Below, one piece after another: positions 28,964-37,460 of a DNA stretch of 64,000 nt; the stretch's first letter is position 1; every line of letters starts with the position of its first letter. Position numbers and translations under genes: made by a program. The notes under the pieces were generated by a model. That model did no database searches. It saw only the letters and a list, made by a program, of their open reading frames with translations, and was not told the origin of the DNA. This stretch comes from Nocardioides sp. GY 10127 (GTDB lineage Bacteria > Actinomycetota > Actinomycetes > Propionibacteriales > Nocardioidaceae): assembly GCF_004919085.1 (NCBI RefSeq), contig NZ_STGL01000008.1, forward strand, positions 248,001 to 312,000. Direction: 5' to 3'.

Positions 28964-30796
28964 TCAGCCGCGGGTGAGCACGGCCCGCGCGAGGTCGCGC
29001 AGGTCGATCCGGGCGAGCAGCCGCTCGTCCGCGCCGACGGTGATCCACTCGACCCCGTCCGGGTCGGGCTCCGCCTGCTCCCAGCGCTGCGGCTCGATCG
29101 AGGCGAGCTCGTCGATGGCGAACGCGAGCGGCGCCCCGTCGACGTCGACCAGCAGGAGCGGCCCGCCCTCGACGCGGCGCGGTCCGGCGGAGAGGCCGGC
29201 GCGGCCCAGCGAGGGCACCAGGTCGACCACCGGCAGGACGCAGCCCCGGTGGGTGAGCATCCCCAGGACGTCCCCGCCGACGCGGGTCTCGAGCAGCTCG
29301 GCGGACCAGGGCAGGATCTCGCGGACCTGCTCCAGCGGCACGGCGGCGTAGGCACCGCCGGCCCCGAGGACGAGGTGCGCCTCGCCGTGCACGGCGGCCC
29401 GCTCGAGGCCGTCCTCGCCGACGAGCAGCGGGTCGAGGGCCACGGGCTCCTCGGCCTCCTCGCTCATCACCGAGCCCATGACGGCGACCCGCTCGTCGCC
29501 GGAGAGCCGGGGCCCGTCGACGACGAGGACGCGGCCGTGCCCCTCGACGTCCGCGACGCCCCGGATGAGCTCGGGGTGCGGCAGCACGAAGGACGGCACG
29601 GGCATGAGGTCGCCGAGGTCGAGGTCGACCATCGTGACCAGCGAGGTGATGCCGAGGACGACGTGCCCGTCGCCGGCGTCGACGACCAGGCCGGGCCCGC
29701 CCTCCTCGCGCTCGGTGACGCCGAGGCCGAGGAGGGTGAGCAGGTCGGTGACGGCCACCTGGTGGCCCATGAACTCGGTGGTGCCGCGGCACAGCTCGCC
29801 GTCGATGACGGAGGGCTGCGCGTGGAAGGACGGCAGGGTGGTGCGGCCGGTGGCGATGTCGACGGCGAACAGGACGTCGCCGCAGCGCAGCAGCGTGCAG
29901 CTGGTGACGTCGCTGCCGACCGCCTCCGCGGCCGCGTCGACGGGCACGGGCACGGACGGCCAGCCGGGGTGACCCAGCAGCGTGCGGACGTCCAGGACGG
30001 AGACGATCCCACCGGGGAGCGCGTCGTGGACGAAGGCGGCGGTGCAGGCGGGGTGACCCAGGGAGGCGGCGCCGTGCTCCGGGGCGGTGCCGTCGGGGGA
30101 CGACGGGCCGGGCGTCCCAGCTGCCCGTCCGCCGTCCCCGTCGGGGGTCCACGCCGGTGCCGGGGGGAGGGCCTCGTCGGCCGTCCCACCTCCGACACGG
30201 AAGTGGACCATCTCCTCGGCCGGCACGGACAGGACCGAGCGGACGCGTTCGGCCAGCACACCGATCATCCGTTCACCGTCGGAAACCACCACCACGATCT
30301 CCGGGTCGTCCTGTCCGGGCAGTCCGAGCCACGCCCGTGCGTCCACCACGGGCAGGATGTGCTCGCGGAGCCGCATCGCTCCGCGCAGCCCCGCGGCCCG
30401 GGTGGGCAGCGGGACGAAGGAGTCCGGCACCGGCACGACCTCGCGCAGCGCGTCGAGCGGCAGCGCCAGGTCGACCCCGCCGAGCACCAGCGCGCCGAGC
30501 ACGACGGTGCCGGCGCCCACGCCCGTGAGCGCGGCCCGCGCTCCCTCGAGGTCCCCGTGCCCGGTGGCGGTCGGCACGAGGCCCTCGAGGGCCGGGTCCA
30601 CGTAGCCGACGAGGTCGGCTGCGGGCAGCTCACCCTGCGGCGTCTCCCAGGCCCCGAGCTCGTCGGGGAGGGCCGGTGCCAGGGTGAGCACCGCGGCGGT
30701 GTCCGCGGTGGTCGTGGCCGTCGCGTCGCCCGCGGGGCCCCCGAGCAGGTGCTCGGGGACGTCCTCGGGGACGGGCGGCAGGGCGTGGAGCGTCAT
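28964..30796 (-). CDS. Triple CheW-domain chemotaxis adaptor (copy 1)
   Basis: 610-aa soluble protein with three CheW-like SH3-type domains: residues about 96-275 ([12 protein letters not shown]), 298-435 ([13 protein letters not shown]) and 472-608 ([12 protein letters not shown]). Each has the beta-hairpin seen in CheW near the receptor/CheA contact; the middle one is the most divergent. The first 90 residues look unstructured, and residues 205-245 are a Pro/Gly/Asp linker. Single CheW proteins of about 160 aa link receptors to CheA, so a three-domain version could bridge several partners. It follows the chemoreceptor gene by 81 nt and is paralogous to the gene at 35784-37460. No CheA is in the window. 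Start is ATG 30796. Confidence 0.85.
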   Translation of the reverse strand: MTLHALPPVPEDVPEHLLGGPAGDATATTTADTAAVLTLAPALPDELGAWETPQGELPAADLVGYVDPALEGLVPTATGHGDLEGARAALTGVGAGTVVLGALVLGGVDLALPLDALREVVPVPDSFVPLPTRAAGLRGAMRLREHILPVVDARAWLGLPGQDDPEIVVVVSDGERMIGVLAERVRSVLSVPAEEMVHFRVGGGTADEALPPAPAWTPDGDGGRAAGTPGPSSPDGTAPEHGAASLGHPACTAAFVHDALPGGIVSVLDVRTLLGHPGWPSVPVPVDAAAEAVGSDVTSCTLLRCGDVLFAVDIATGRTTLPSFHAQPSVIDGELCRGTTEFMGHQVAVTDLLTLLGLGVTEREEGGPGLVVDAGDGHVVLGITSLVTMVDLDLGDLMPVPSFVLPHPELIRGVADVEGHGRVLVVDGPRLSGDERVAVMGSVMSEEAEEPVALDPLLVGEDGLERAAVHGEAHLVLGAGGAYAAVPLEQVREILPWSAELLETRVGGDVLGMLTHRGCVLPVVDLVPSLGRAGLSAGPRRVEGGPLLLVDVDGAPLAFAIDELASIEPQRWEQAEPDPDGVEWITVGADERLLARIDLRDLARAVLTRG

Positions 30797-30877
30797 GGTG
30801 GCGTCCTGTCGGGAGGGCCGGGTGGAGCCGGCCTGGCCGGGGGGGCCGGGTGGGACGGGGTGCGGGGGGAGGGAGCG

Positions 30878-32608
30878 TCAGATCGCCGTCTCGGCGGCCA
30901 GGCCGTCGAGCAGGGAGCGGACCTCGGTGGCCGCCTCCCGCTGGGTGACGGTGGCGTCGAGGATCTCCCGGATGGCGTCGCTGGTGGCGGTGACGCTGCC
31001 GGCGATGCGCTCGAAGGACGTCTCGGCGCGCTTGGCCACGTCGTGCCCGGCGTCGATGCGCTCGGTGGACTGCAGGATGAGCCCGCCGATCTGGTGGGCG
31101 GCCTCCGACGAGCGCTCCGCGAGCTTGCGGACCTCGCCGGCGACGACCGAGAAGCCGATGCCGTGCTCGCCGGCCCGGGCCGCCTCGATGGAGGCGTTGA
31201 AGGCCAGCAGGTTGGTCTGCGCGGCGATCTCGGCGATCACGCGGACGATCTCGCTGATCGAGTGGCTGGAGCGCTGGAGGGCGACGATCGCCTCGAGCGA
31301 GGAGGCGAGCGCCTCGGCGCCGGACGCGGCGTCGTCGGAGCTCTGGGCGGCCGACCTGCCGGCCTCCTCGGTGTACCGGCCGACCTCGACCAGCCCGGTC
31401 TCGAGCATGGCGACGGCCTCGGCCATCCGGGTCGTCCGCTCGGAGATGATCCGCTCGCGCTCGACCTGGTCGGTGATGTCGTGGGCGTACTTGACCACCT
31501 TGAAGGGGCGGCCGTGCCCGTCGAGGATCGGCGAGTAGGTGGCCTGGAGGTGGACCGAGCGGTTGAACTTGCCGACCCGCTCGAAGCGTCCGGCGATGAA
31601 CTCGCCCTTGCTCAGGCGCAGCCAGAAGTCGCGGTACTCCTCGGTGCGGACGTAGGCGTCGGTGCAGAACATCGAGTGGTGCTGCCCGACGATCTCGCGC
31701 TGCGAGTAGCCCATGGCGCGCAGGAAGTTGTCGTTGGCGCCGATGACGTGGCCCTCGAGGTCGAACTCGATGACGGCCTGGGCGGCGTCGATGGCGGTCA
31801 CCTTGCCGACGAACTCGGCGTTGCGCGCCTTCTGCTCGGTGATGTCGGTGGCGAACTTGACCACCCCGGTCGCCCGTCCCTCGGCGTCCAGGATGGGGTT
31901 GTAGGTGGCCTGCAGCCAGAGCTCGCGGCCCGACTTGTGCCGGCGCTGGAACTCGCCCGAGACGTACTCGCCGCGGCCGAGGGTGTTCCAGAAGTCGACG
32001 TAGTCGGAGGAGGAGGCGTACTCGGGGTCGCAGAAGATCCGGTGGTGCTTGCCGACGACCTCGCCGCGCTGGTAGCCGGTGGTGCGCAGGAAGTTGTCGT
32101 TGACGAACCGGATCGTGCCGTCGAGGGAGAACTCGATGACGGCCTGTGAGCGGTGCAGCGCGGCGACGTTGGCGGCGTGCTCGGCGGCGGTGTCGCGCTC
32201 GTGGGTGACGTCGGTGAGCAGCGCGAGGACGGTGTCGACCTCGTCGCCCTCCGACAGGGCGAGGTAGCTGCCCTGGAGCCAGCGCACGCGGCCGTCGCGG
32301 GCGACCCGACCGAAGACGTCCTGGCGGTGCCCGCCGCCGCGCAGGAGCTGCCAGAGCAGCTGCTCCTCGCGCAGGACGTCGTCGCGCAGCAGGATCTCGT
32401 GCGGCTGCCCGACGAGCTCCTCGACCGTGTAGCCGAGGGTCTCGGCCAGGGCCGCGTTGACGTGGCGGATGATCCCGTCGGGGGCGAGCTCCATGACCAG
32501 GCAGCTCTGCTCGAGCGCGGTGCGGACCTGGCCCTCACGGGCGGAGGAGGCGCGGCGGGCGGTGCTGGCGCCGGTGGTGGTGTCGGTGGCAGTGGCTCGC
32601 GTGGTCAC
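30878..32608 (-). CDS. Soluble chemoreceptor (MCP) with three PAS domains (copy 1)
   Basis: 576 aa with no transmembrane segment, so probably a cytoplasmic sensor. PAS domains lie at about 25-140, 150-265 and 272-388. PAS2 and PAS3 carry the motifs VGKHHRIFC and VGQHHSMFC, typical of BdlA/Aer-like receptors. A short MCP signalling hairpin covers about 390-576, with its tip around [20 protein letters not shown] (residues 459-478), which binds CheW/CheA. The PAS ligand (flavin, haem or other) is not evident. GTG 32608 has GAGAGGAG upstream. The downstream gene encodes a three-domain CheW protein; a paralogous pair lies at 35784-39156. Confidence 0.9.
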   Translation of the reverse strand: MTTRATATDTTTGASTARRASSAREGQVRTALEQSCLVMELAPDGIIRHVNAALAETLGYTVEELVGQPHEILLRDDVLREEQLLWQLLRGGGHRQDVFGRVARDGRVRWLQGSYLALSEGDEVDTVLALLTDVTHERDTAAEHAANVAALHRSQAVIEFSLDGTIRFVNDNFLRTTGYQRGEVVGKHHRIFCDPEYASSSDYVDFWNTLGRGEYVSGEFQRRHKSGRELWLQATYNPILDAEGRATGVVKFATDITEQKARNAEFVGKVTAIDAAQAVIEFDLEGHVIGANDNFLRAMGYSQREIVGQHHSMFCTDAYVRTEEYRDFWLRLSKGEFIAGRFERVGKFNRSVHLQATYSPILDGHGRPFKVVKYAHDITDQVERERIISERTTRMAEAVAMLETGLVEVGRYTEEAGRSAAQSSDDAASGAEALASSLEAIVALQRSSHSISEIVRVIAEIAAQTNLLAFNASIEAARAGEHGIGFSVVAGEVRKLAERSSEAAHQIGGLILQSTERIDAGHDVAKRAETSFERIAGSVTATSDAIREILDATVTQREAATEVRSLLDGLAAETAI

Positions 32609-32850
32609 GGCCGCTCCTCTCGTCGTGCTTGGGGGGACACCGAGCCGTTCGTCCCGGGACCAAGGTCCTTGAGAGATCCGTCCTCACATGTTCTTCACGG
32701 CCGCGACGGCAACGTTTGCGTCCGGTGTTCTCAGGTCGGTGGTCCAGACCGGAGGTGTCTCGCGAGGCGGGCGCGGGTGACGCCGTGGTCGGGCCGGCGG
32801 GGCGCCCGAGCGGGCGCTGGGCGGCGCTTGAGTGCGGGGCGGGCGTCGCC
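32609..32850. promoter_or_regulatory. Upstream region of chemoreceptor copy 1
   Basis: No gene in this 242-bp gap. On the minus strand CTCAAG (32668-32673) and GACGAACG (32646-32653), 14 nt apart, loosely resemble a flagellar sigma-28-type promoter. A palindromic block GGACC-AA-GGTCC overlaps it. GCGCCCG-AG-CGGGCGC (32802-32817) is a perfect hairpin that may end the 32851-33504 transcript. Confidence 0.35.
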
Positions 32851-33504
32851 TCAGAGGTCGGCGCCGACGCCCAGGCGGGTGTACTCGAGGCCCAGGGGGT
32901 CCAGGAAGCGGTGGAGGTGCCCGTCCGCGATGCGCAGGCCGGCCTCGGAGTAGATGGCGTCGTGGATGGCGACGTTGCGCGCGGCGCCCACCGAGCGGGC
33001 GAAGTCGACGCACTCGGAGACCTTCATCCAGGGCGCGGACACGGGCAGGAGCAGGACGTCGACCGGCCGACCGGGGCCGTCGAGGGAGTCGCCCGGGTGG
33101 AAGACCGTCGTGGCCGGCGCGCCCTCGGTGGGCAGCGTGAGCAGGTAGCCGGAGTTGTCGAAGCGGTCGTACTCGGGGTGGATCACCGCGTGCTTCTCGT
33201 TCACGGCGCGGACCAGCACGCCGGCGGCCGTGAACGCCTCGCCCGGCCGGACGACCGTGACCCGCTCGCTCACGTCCGGCGCCTGCGCGGCGATGGCGTC
33301 CGCGACGGCCTGGATGGTGAACACCGGCGCGTCGGTGCGCCGGAGGTTCTCTGGGTGCAGGTGGTCGGCGTGCTCGTGGGTGAGCAGCACCGCGCCGGCC
33401 CCGTCGACCGCCGCCGGGTCCGTGAAGTTGCCCGGGTCCAGGACGATCACCGACCCCTCGTGCTCGACCCGGACGCAGGCGTGGCCGAACTTGGTGATCC
33501 GCAT
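32851..33504 (-). CDS. Metallo-beta-lactamase fold (UlaG-like) hydrolase
   Basis: 217 aa. The metal motif LLTHEHADHLHPENL (HxHxDH) sits near residue 47, with a further His in VFHPGDSLD and in VAIHDAIYS. It starts MRITKFGHACVRVE, as in the UlaG-like group of small MBL-fold proteins. The substrate is unknown. ATG 33504 has TAGCGT 7 nt upstream, so the transcript is probably leaderless. It stands between two chemoreceptor modules but shares no operon with them. Confidence 0.85.
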   Translation of the reverse strand: MRITKFGHACVRVEHEGSVIVLDPGNFTDPAAVDGAGAVLLTHEHADHLHPENLRRTDAPVFTIQAVADAIAAQAPDVSERVTVVRPGEAFTAAGVLVRAVNEKHAVIHPEYDRFDNSGYLLTLPTEGAPATTVFHPGDSLDGPGRPVDVLLLPVSAPWMKVSECVDFARSVGAARNVAIHDAIYSEAGLRIADGHLHRFLDPLGLEYTRLGVGADL

Positions 33505-33511
33505 GTGTCCC

Positions 33512-33517
33512 ACGCTA
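33512..33517 (-). promoter_or_regulatory. -10 box of the MBL-fold gene, probably leaderless
   Basis: TAGCGT (minus strand) ends 7 nt before the ATG at 33504, with no RBS between. Confidence 0.55.
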
Positions 33518-33555
33518 GCCCGGCCTCCTGGGTCGCCGGGTGGCCTCCTGCCTCG

Positions 33556-33714
33556 GCGGTGGTCGAGGTGCGAGGCCGGCCACGGCCGAGCCTCGAGACC
33601 GAGGTGCAGCGGTGGTCGAGGTGCGGGGCCGGCCACGGCCGAGCCTCGAGACCGCGGTGCGGCGGTGGTCGAGGTGCGGGGCCGGCCACGGCCGAGCCTC
33701 GAGACCGCCGCGCC
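33556..33714. repeat. Tandem repeat, three 53-bp units (family C)
   Basis: Units begin at 33556, 33609 and 33662 with GCGGTGGTCGAGGTGC and differ by a few bases. Each contains an inverted pair, GGTCGAGG near the start and CCTCGAGACC near the end, around a GGCCGGCCACGGCC core, so each can fold as a long hairpin. The array fills the gap between the divergent MBL-fold and LysE-type genes. Similar short intergenic repeats with TCGAGGCTCG cores are common in actinobacterial genomes. Confidence 0.85.
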
Positions 33715-33755
33715 CCACGAAACCCGCTCGCGCGGCCGGGTGCGCGGCCGAGAGG

Positions 33756-34400
33756 ATGCGTGCCGTGTGGACGGTGGTGGTCGCGGGACTCGTCACGGGC
33801 TGGGCGATCGCCCTCCCGGTCGGAGCGATCGGGGTGCTGCTCGTCTCGCTGGGTGCGCGGGACGGCTGGCCCACGGCGTCCGCCGCCGCCCTGGGCGTCG
33901 CGACGGTGGACGGCGCGTTCGCGGCGGTGGCCGTGCTGGCCGGTGCCGCCGCGGCGGCGGTGCTGGAGCCGATCGCCGGTCCGCTGCGCGTCGCCGCGGC
34001 CGGCGTCCTGCTGGTCGTGGCGGTGCTGGTGGGGCGGTCGGCGCTGCGTCCCGCCCCCTCCCCCGCGCCCGACGATCCCACCGGTGCCCCCGCCGCTTCT
34101 CCCGGGCTGACCCCGCTGCGCGCGTACCTCCTGCTGCTGGGGCTGACGGCGGTGAACCCGACGACGGTCGTGTACTTCGTGGCGGTCGTGCTCGGCAACG
34201 ACGCGGTGGTCGCGGGGCCGGCGGAGTCGTGCGTGTTCGTGCTGGCCGCGTTCGCGGCGTCGGCGTCGTGGCAGCTGGTTCTGGCGGGGTCCGGGGCGGC
34301 GCTCGGCCGCGCCGCGTCGTCCGACCGCGCCCGCCGTGTCACCGGACTCGTCTCCGCCGTGGTCGTCGCCCTCCTCGCCGTCCACACGCTGCTGGGCTAG
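33756..34400 (+). CDS. LysE/RhtB family amino-acid exporter-like membrane protein
   Basis: 214 aa with about six transmembrane segments. The N-terminal GWAIALPVGAIGVLLVSLGAR and the central GLTAVNPTTVVYFVAVVLG match the LysE family, which has a conserved NP motif in an inner helix. A Pro/Ala linker (residues about 90-110) separates the halves. Substrate unknown; LysE proteins export basic or hydrophobic amino acids. I chose ATG 33756; GTG 33765 is possible. The reading frame stays open upstream only because the 53-bp repeats lack stops. Confidence 0.8.
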   Translation: MRAVWTVVVAGLVTGWAIALPVGAIGVLLVSLGARDGWPTASAAALGVATVDGAFAAVAVLAGAAAAAVLEPIAGPLRVAAAGVLLVVAVLVGRSALRPAPSPAPDDPTGAPAASPGLTPLRAYLLLLGLTAVNPTTVVYFVAVVLGNDAVVAGPAESCVFVLAAFAASASWQLVLAGSGAALGRAASSDRARRVTGLVSAVVVALLAVHTLLG

Positions 34401-34433
34401 CCGCCGCTGTTCTCCCCGCCGGCGACTCTGGGG

Positions 34434-34790
34434 ACGTCATCCATCCGGGTGCGTCCTGGGGGCGGAACGTATGACGTCCCGGTGCGACCGGCCGCGGACA
34501 GCCGGAACGTCATCCATCCGGGCGCGCCCCAGGGCCGCAACGTATGACGTCCCGAGGCGACCGGCCGCGGACAGCCGGAACGTCATCCATCCGGGCGCGT
34601 CCCAGGGCCGGAACGTATGACGTCCCGAGGCGACCGGCCGCGGGCAGCCGGAACGTCATCCATCCGGGCGCGCCCCAGGGCCGCAACGTATGACGTCCCG
34701 AGGCGACCGGCCGCGGGCAGCCGGAACGTCATCCATCCGGGTGCGTCCCAGGGGCGGAACGTATGACGTCCGGGGGCGACCGGCCGCGGG
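34434..34790. repeat. Tandem repeat, five units of 73 bp (family A, locus 1)
   Basis: The marker ACGTCATCCATCCGGG begins at 34434, 34507, 34580, 34653 and 34726, an exact 73-bp period. Each unit pairs ACGTCAT with ATGACGT about 35 nt later (GGAACGTATGACGTCC), so each can form a stem-loop. The spacer between stems contains GCGACCGGCCGCGG. The array fills the gap between the LysE-type gene and the GNAT gene. The same stem sequence recurs at 47028-47231. Confidence 0.9.
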
Positions 34791-34807
34791 CTGGGGCGGG
34801 AGGGGCC

Positions 34808-34813
34808 TACGGT
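34808..34813 (+). promoter_or_regulatory. -10 box of the GNAT gene, probably leaderless
   Basis: TACGGT ends 6 nt before the GTG at 34820. It directly follows the last unit of repeat family A. Confidence 0.55.
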
Positions 34814-34819
34814 GACCGA

Positions 34820-35383
34820 GTGGGGTCGGCGGAGACGGTCATCAGGGCGGCGGTGCCGGCGGACGCCGAGGCGTGGACCGACCTCCACCTCGACGCGTGG
34901 GACGACGCCTACACGGGGCTGATGCCCGAGGCGTTCCTGCGGCAGCGGCGGGTGGAGCGGGCTGAGTCCGTGGTGCGCCGGCGCGAGCTGCTCGAGGGCG
35001 GTGCCCGGGTGCTGCTGGCCGTGGAGCCGGGTGGACACGACGGTGCCGGCGATCCGGGCGGCGCTGACGGTCCTGGCGACTCGGGGGAGAAGCTCATCGG
35101 GTTCGCGAGCGCGGGCCCTGCCCGGGACGTCGACCCGCCCGCGGCGGTCGAGCTGACCGCGCTGTACGTCCGGGCCGAGCGTTGGGGGACCGGGCTGGGT
35201 CACCGGCTGCTCGCGGCCGCGCTGGCCGACGCCGGCTGCACCGCCGCCGACCCGGTCTACCTCTGGGTGCTCGAGGGCAACGAGCGGGCGATCGGCTTCT
35301 ACCGCCGGCACGGGTTCGAGCTGGACGGCGCGGTCGACCCCACCCCCGTCGGCCGTCACCTGCGGATGCAGCGCCGCCCCTGA
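34820..35383 (+). CDS. GNAT family N-acetyltransferase
   Basis: 187 aa. The acetyl-CoA-binding motif A is LTALYVRAERWGTGLGHRLL (RxxGxG/A type), with motif B in VLEGNERAIGFYRRHGFELDG, the usual end of the fold. A disordered Gly/Asp insertion lies at about residues 70-88 (GGHDGAGDPGGADGPGDSG). Substrate unknown. GTG 34820 gives the fold start ETVIRAAVPADAEAW; a longer reading from 34763 would run into the repeat array and is rejected. Confidence 0.86.
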   Translation: MGSAETVIRAAVPADAEAWTDLHLDAWDDAYTGLMPEAFLRQRRVERAESVVRRRELLEGGARVLLAVEPGGHDGAGDPGGADGPGDSGEKLIGFASAGPARDVDPPAAVELTALYVRAERWGTGLGHRLLAAALADAGCTAADPVYLWVLEGNERAIGFYRRHGFELDGAVDPTPVGRHLRMQRRP

Positions 35384-35400
35384 CCCGCCCCGGGCAGCTG

Positions 35401-35755
35401 TGGGCGGTGTGCCAGCAACCTGGCCGTGGCTCGAGTCGGTTGCTCAGACACCGCCACCCAGCCGCCCAGCGACCGGAGGTGCCCCAGCAACCCCACCACA
35501 CCTCAGGTCGGTTGCTGACACACCGCCACTCAGCCGCCCACCGACCGGAGGTGCCCCAGCAACCGGTTCAGCCACCAGACCCGTTGCCCACACACCGCCA
35601 GTCAGCCACCCGCCGACCGCAGGTGCCCCAGCAACCCCACCGCACCTCAAGTCGGTTGCTCACACACCGCCACTCAGCCACACACCGACCGAAGGTGCCC
35701 CAGCAACCGGTTCAGCCACCAGACAGGTTGCTCACACACCGCCCACCCAGCCGCC
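35401..35755. repeat. Tandem repeat, five units of 72 bp with alternating linkers (family B, locus 1)
   Basis: GGTTGC (or CGTTGC) followed by CACACACCGCCA-like sequence begins at 35438, 35510, 35582, 35654 and 35726, an exact 72-bp period. Units end in GGTGCCCCAGCAACC, whose GCAACC pairs with the initial GGTTGC. The 17-bp linkers alternate between two types (CCACC-CACCTCA-GTC and GGTTCAGCCACCAGAC), giving a 144-bp higher-order period. The array lies between the convergent GNAT and triple-CheW genes. Related units recur at 47647-47806. Confidence 0.88.
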
Positions 35756-35783
35756 ACAGCAGCCGCCACCGCAGCAGACCCGC

Positions 35784-37460
35784 TCAGGCCACCTGGGGCA
35801 GCGAACCGGGCAGCACGTCACCCGAGTCGGCCAGGACATCACCAGCCACCTCCACGACCCCCAGCACCTGACGCGCAACAGCGACGAGGTCCACCTGGGC
35901 GAGAAGCTGCTCGGCCTCCCCGACGGTGACCCACTGGACACCGTCGGCGTCGAGGTCGGGCTGCGCCCAGAGCACCGGGTCGATGGAGACGAGCGCGTCG
36001 ATGGCCAGGCCGACCACTCCCCCGCCGGCCTCGACGAGCAGGACGGGGCCGAGGCCACCGCCCCACCCGTGGCCGAGGTGCGGGGCCAGCGGGACGACGG
36101 GCAGCACGCGCCCGCGGTGGGTGACCAGACCCAGCACCCCGGGCACCTGCGTGGGCAGGAGGTCGTCGGGCACGGGCAGGATCTCGCGCACCTGCTCCAG
36201 CGGCGAGCACACCCGGCCCCCGGCGTCCAGCACCAGCTGGGCCGCGCCGGGGAGCGAGCCGCGCTCGTCGTCGGTGAGCGAGGAGACGTCGCTGGCCAGC
36301 CGCGTGACGGAGGCGTCCTCGGTCATGATCGCCGCCAGCGAGACGACCCGCTCGTCGTGCACCAGCGCCTCCCCGTCCAGGACGATGGCCCGACCGTGCC
36401 CGGGCACGTGCGCGAGCCCGCGGACCAGCTCGGGGCGCGGCAGCGCGAGGTCGGGGGCGGGCAGGACGTCGGCGTCCTCGATGTCGGTCATCGTGACCAG
36501 CGCGCTGAGCGCGAGCACCACGTGACCCCGGCCGGCGTCGACGACCAGCCCGGGGCCGGCCTCCTCGCGCTCGGTGACCCCGAGGCCGAGCAGCACCAGC
36601 AGGTCGGTGACGCCCACCTGCCACTGCTGGTAGCCGGTCGTGCCGAGGCACAGCGCGGAGTCGACCACCGACGGCCGTACCCCGAACGCGGGCAGCGTCG
36701 TGCGCGCGTGGGCGATGTCGATGGCGAGCAGGTGCTCGCCGCAGCGCAGGAGCGTGTAGGTGTTGACGAGGGACGCACCGCCCGACCGCCCGAGCTCGGC
36801 GACGGGCACGGCGACGGTCGGCCAGCCGGACTGGGCGAGGAGCGCCTCGACGTCCAGGACGGTGACGATGTCGTCGTCGGCTCCCTGGTCGCCGGGCACC
36901 TCGTCGGCGCGCGGCGACAGCACCGCGGGGGTGAGGAGCCCGCCCGGGGCGTCCAGGCCCACGACGTCCTCGCCGGGGACCCGCGACACGCGCGTCACCC
37001 CGTCGGCCGCCATGCCGAGCATCCGCTCCCCGTCGCTGAGGACGACGACGATGGCGGGCTCGGCCGTGTCGTCGAGGCCGAGGCGCGGGCGGGCGTCGAC
37101 GAGCGGCAGGACGTGCTCGCGCAGCCGCATCAGGCCGACCACACCGGGCGCGGCCGCCGGGAGCCGCGTGACGGTGCCGGGCCACGGGACCACCTCGCGC
37201 AGGTGCGCCAGGGGCAGGGCCAGGGAGGCCCCGCCGATCACGACCAGCCCGAACACGAGGTCGTCCGAGGCGGAGCCCACGGAGCCCACAGAGCCCACAG
37301 AGCCCACAGAGCCCACAGAGCCCACAGAGCCCACAGAGCCCACAGAGCCCACGGAGCCCGCAGAGCCCGTGGAGCCCGTGGCGGCCACACCGGCCCCCGG
37401 CGTCCCCGCGGAGACGGCGGACGTCGCCGCGAGCGCCCCGAGCCCCGCCTCAGGCGGCAT
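35784..37460 (-). CDS. Triple CheW-domain chemotaxis adaptor (copy 2)
   Basis: 558 aa, paralogue of the 28964-30796 product. CheW-like domains lie at about 66-205 ([12 protein letters not shown]), 233-365 ([13 protein letters not shown]) and 405-540 ([12 protein letters not shown]). The segment [13 protein letters not shown] after domain 1 is shared with copy 1 (DGERMIGV). The N-terminal linker is unusual: residues 34-62 are Ser-Val-Gly triplets encoded by a 9-bp tandem repeat. ATG 37460 lies inside the end of the chemoreceptor gene (11-nt overlap), so the two are translationally coupled. The role is probably to connect that receptor to CheA or to other adaptors; CheA is not here. Confidence 0.85.
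   Translation of the reverse strand: MPPEAGLGALAATSAVSAGTPGAGVAATGSTGSAGSVGSVGSVGSVGSVGSVGSVGSVGSVGSASDDLVFGLVVIGGASLALPLAHLREVVPWPGTVTRLPAAAPGVVGLMRLREHVLPLVDARPRLGLDDTAEPAIVVVLSDGERMLGMAADGVTRVSRVPGEDVVGLDAPGGLLTPAVLSPRADEVPGDQGADDDIVTVLDVEALLAQSGWPTVAVPVAELGRSGGASLVNTYTLLRCGEHLLAIDIAHARTTLPAFGVRPSVVDSALCLGTTGYQQWQVGVTDLLVLLGLGVTEREEAGPGLVVDAGRGHVVLALSALVTMTDIEDADVLPAPDLALPRPELVRGLAHVPGHGRAIVLDGEALVHDERVVSLAAIMTEDASVTRLASDVSSLTDDERGSLPGAAQLVLDAGGRVCSPLEQVREILPVPDDLLPTQVPGVLGLVTHRGRVLPVVPLAPHLGHGWGGGLGPVLLVEAGGGVVGLAIDALVSIDPVLWAQPDLDADGVQWVTVGEAEQLLAQVDLVAVARQVLGVVEVAGDVLADSGDVLPGSLPQVA
37275..37361. repeat. 9-bp in-frame tandem repeat encoding Ser-Val-Gly
   Basis: The plus strand reads ACAGAGCCC about eight times in direct succession, with near-copies (ACGGAGCCC) at the edges. 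Copy-number change would keep the frame and alter only the length of the N-terminal linker of CheW copy 2. Confidence 0.9.

Noticed and set aside
34336..34620. Reading frame across repeat family A (translated as repeats of VIHPGAS)
   Set aside because: It exists only because the 73-bp repeat lacks stops in that frame; 73 is not a multiple of three and no start signal is present.
34820..35383. Aminoglycoside resistance acetyltransferase
   Set aside because: Only the general GNAT fold is visible; nothing in the sequence or neighbours supports an antibiotic substrate.
34434..35755. CRISPR-like arrays (regular 72-73 bp spacing)
   Set aside because: The 'spacers' are themselves repeated or alternate between two sequences, the units are longer than CRISPR repeats plus spacers allow, and no cas gene is nearby.
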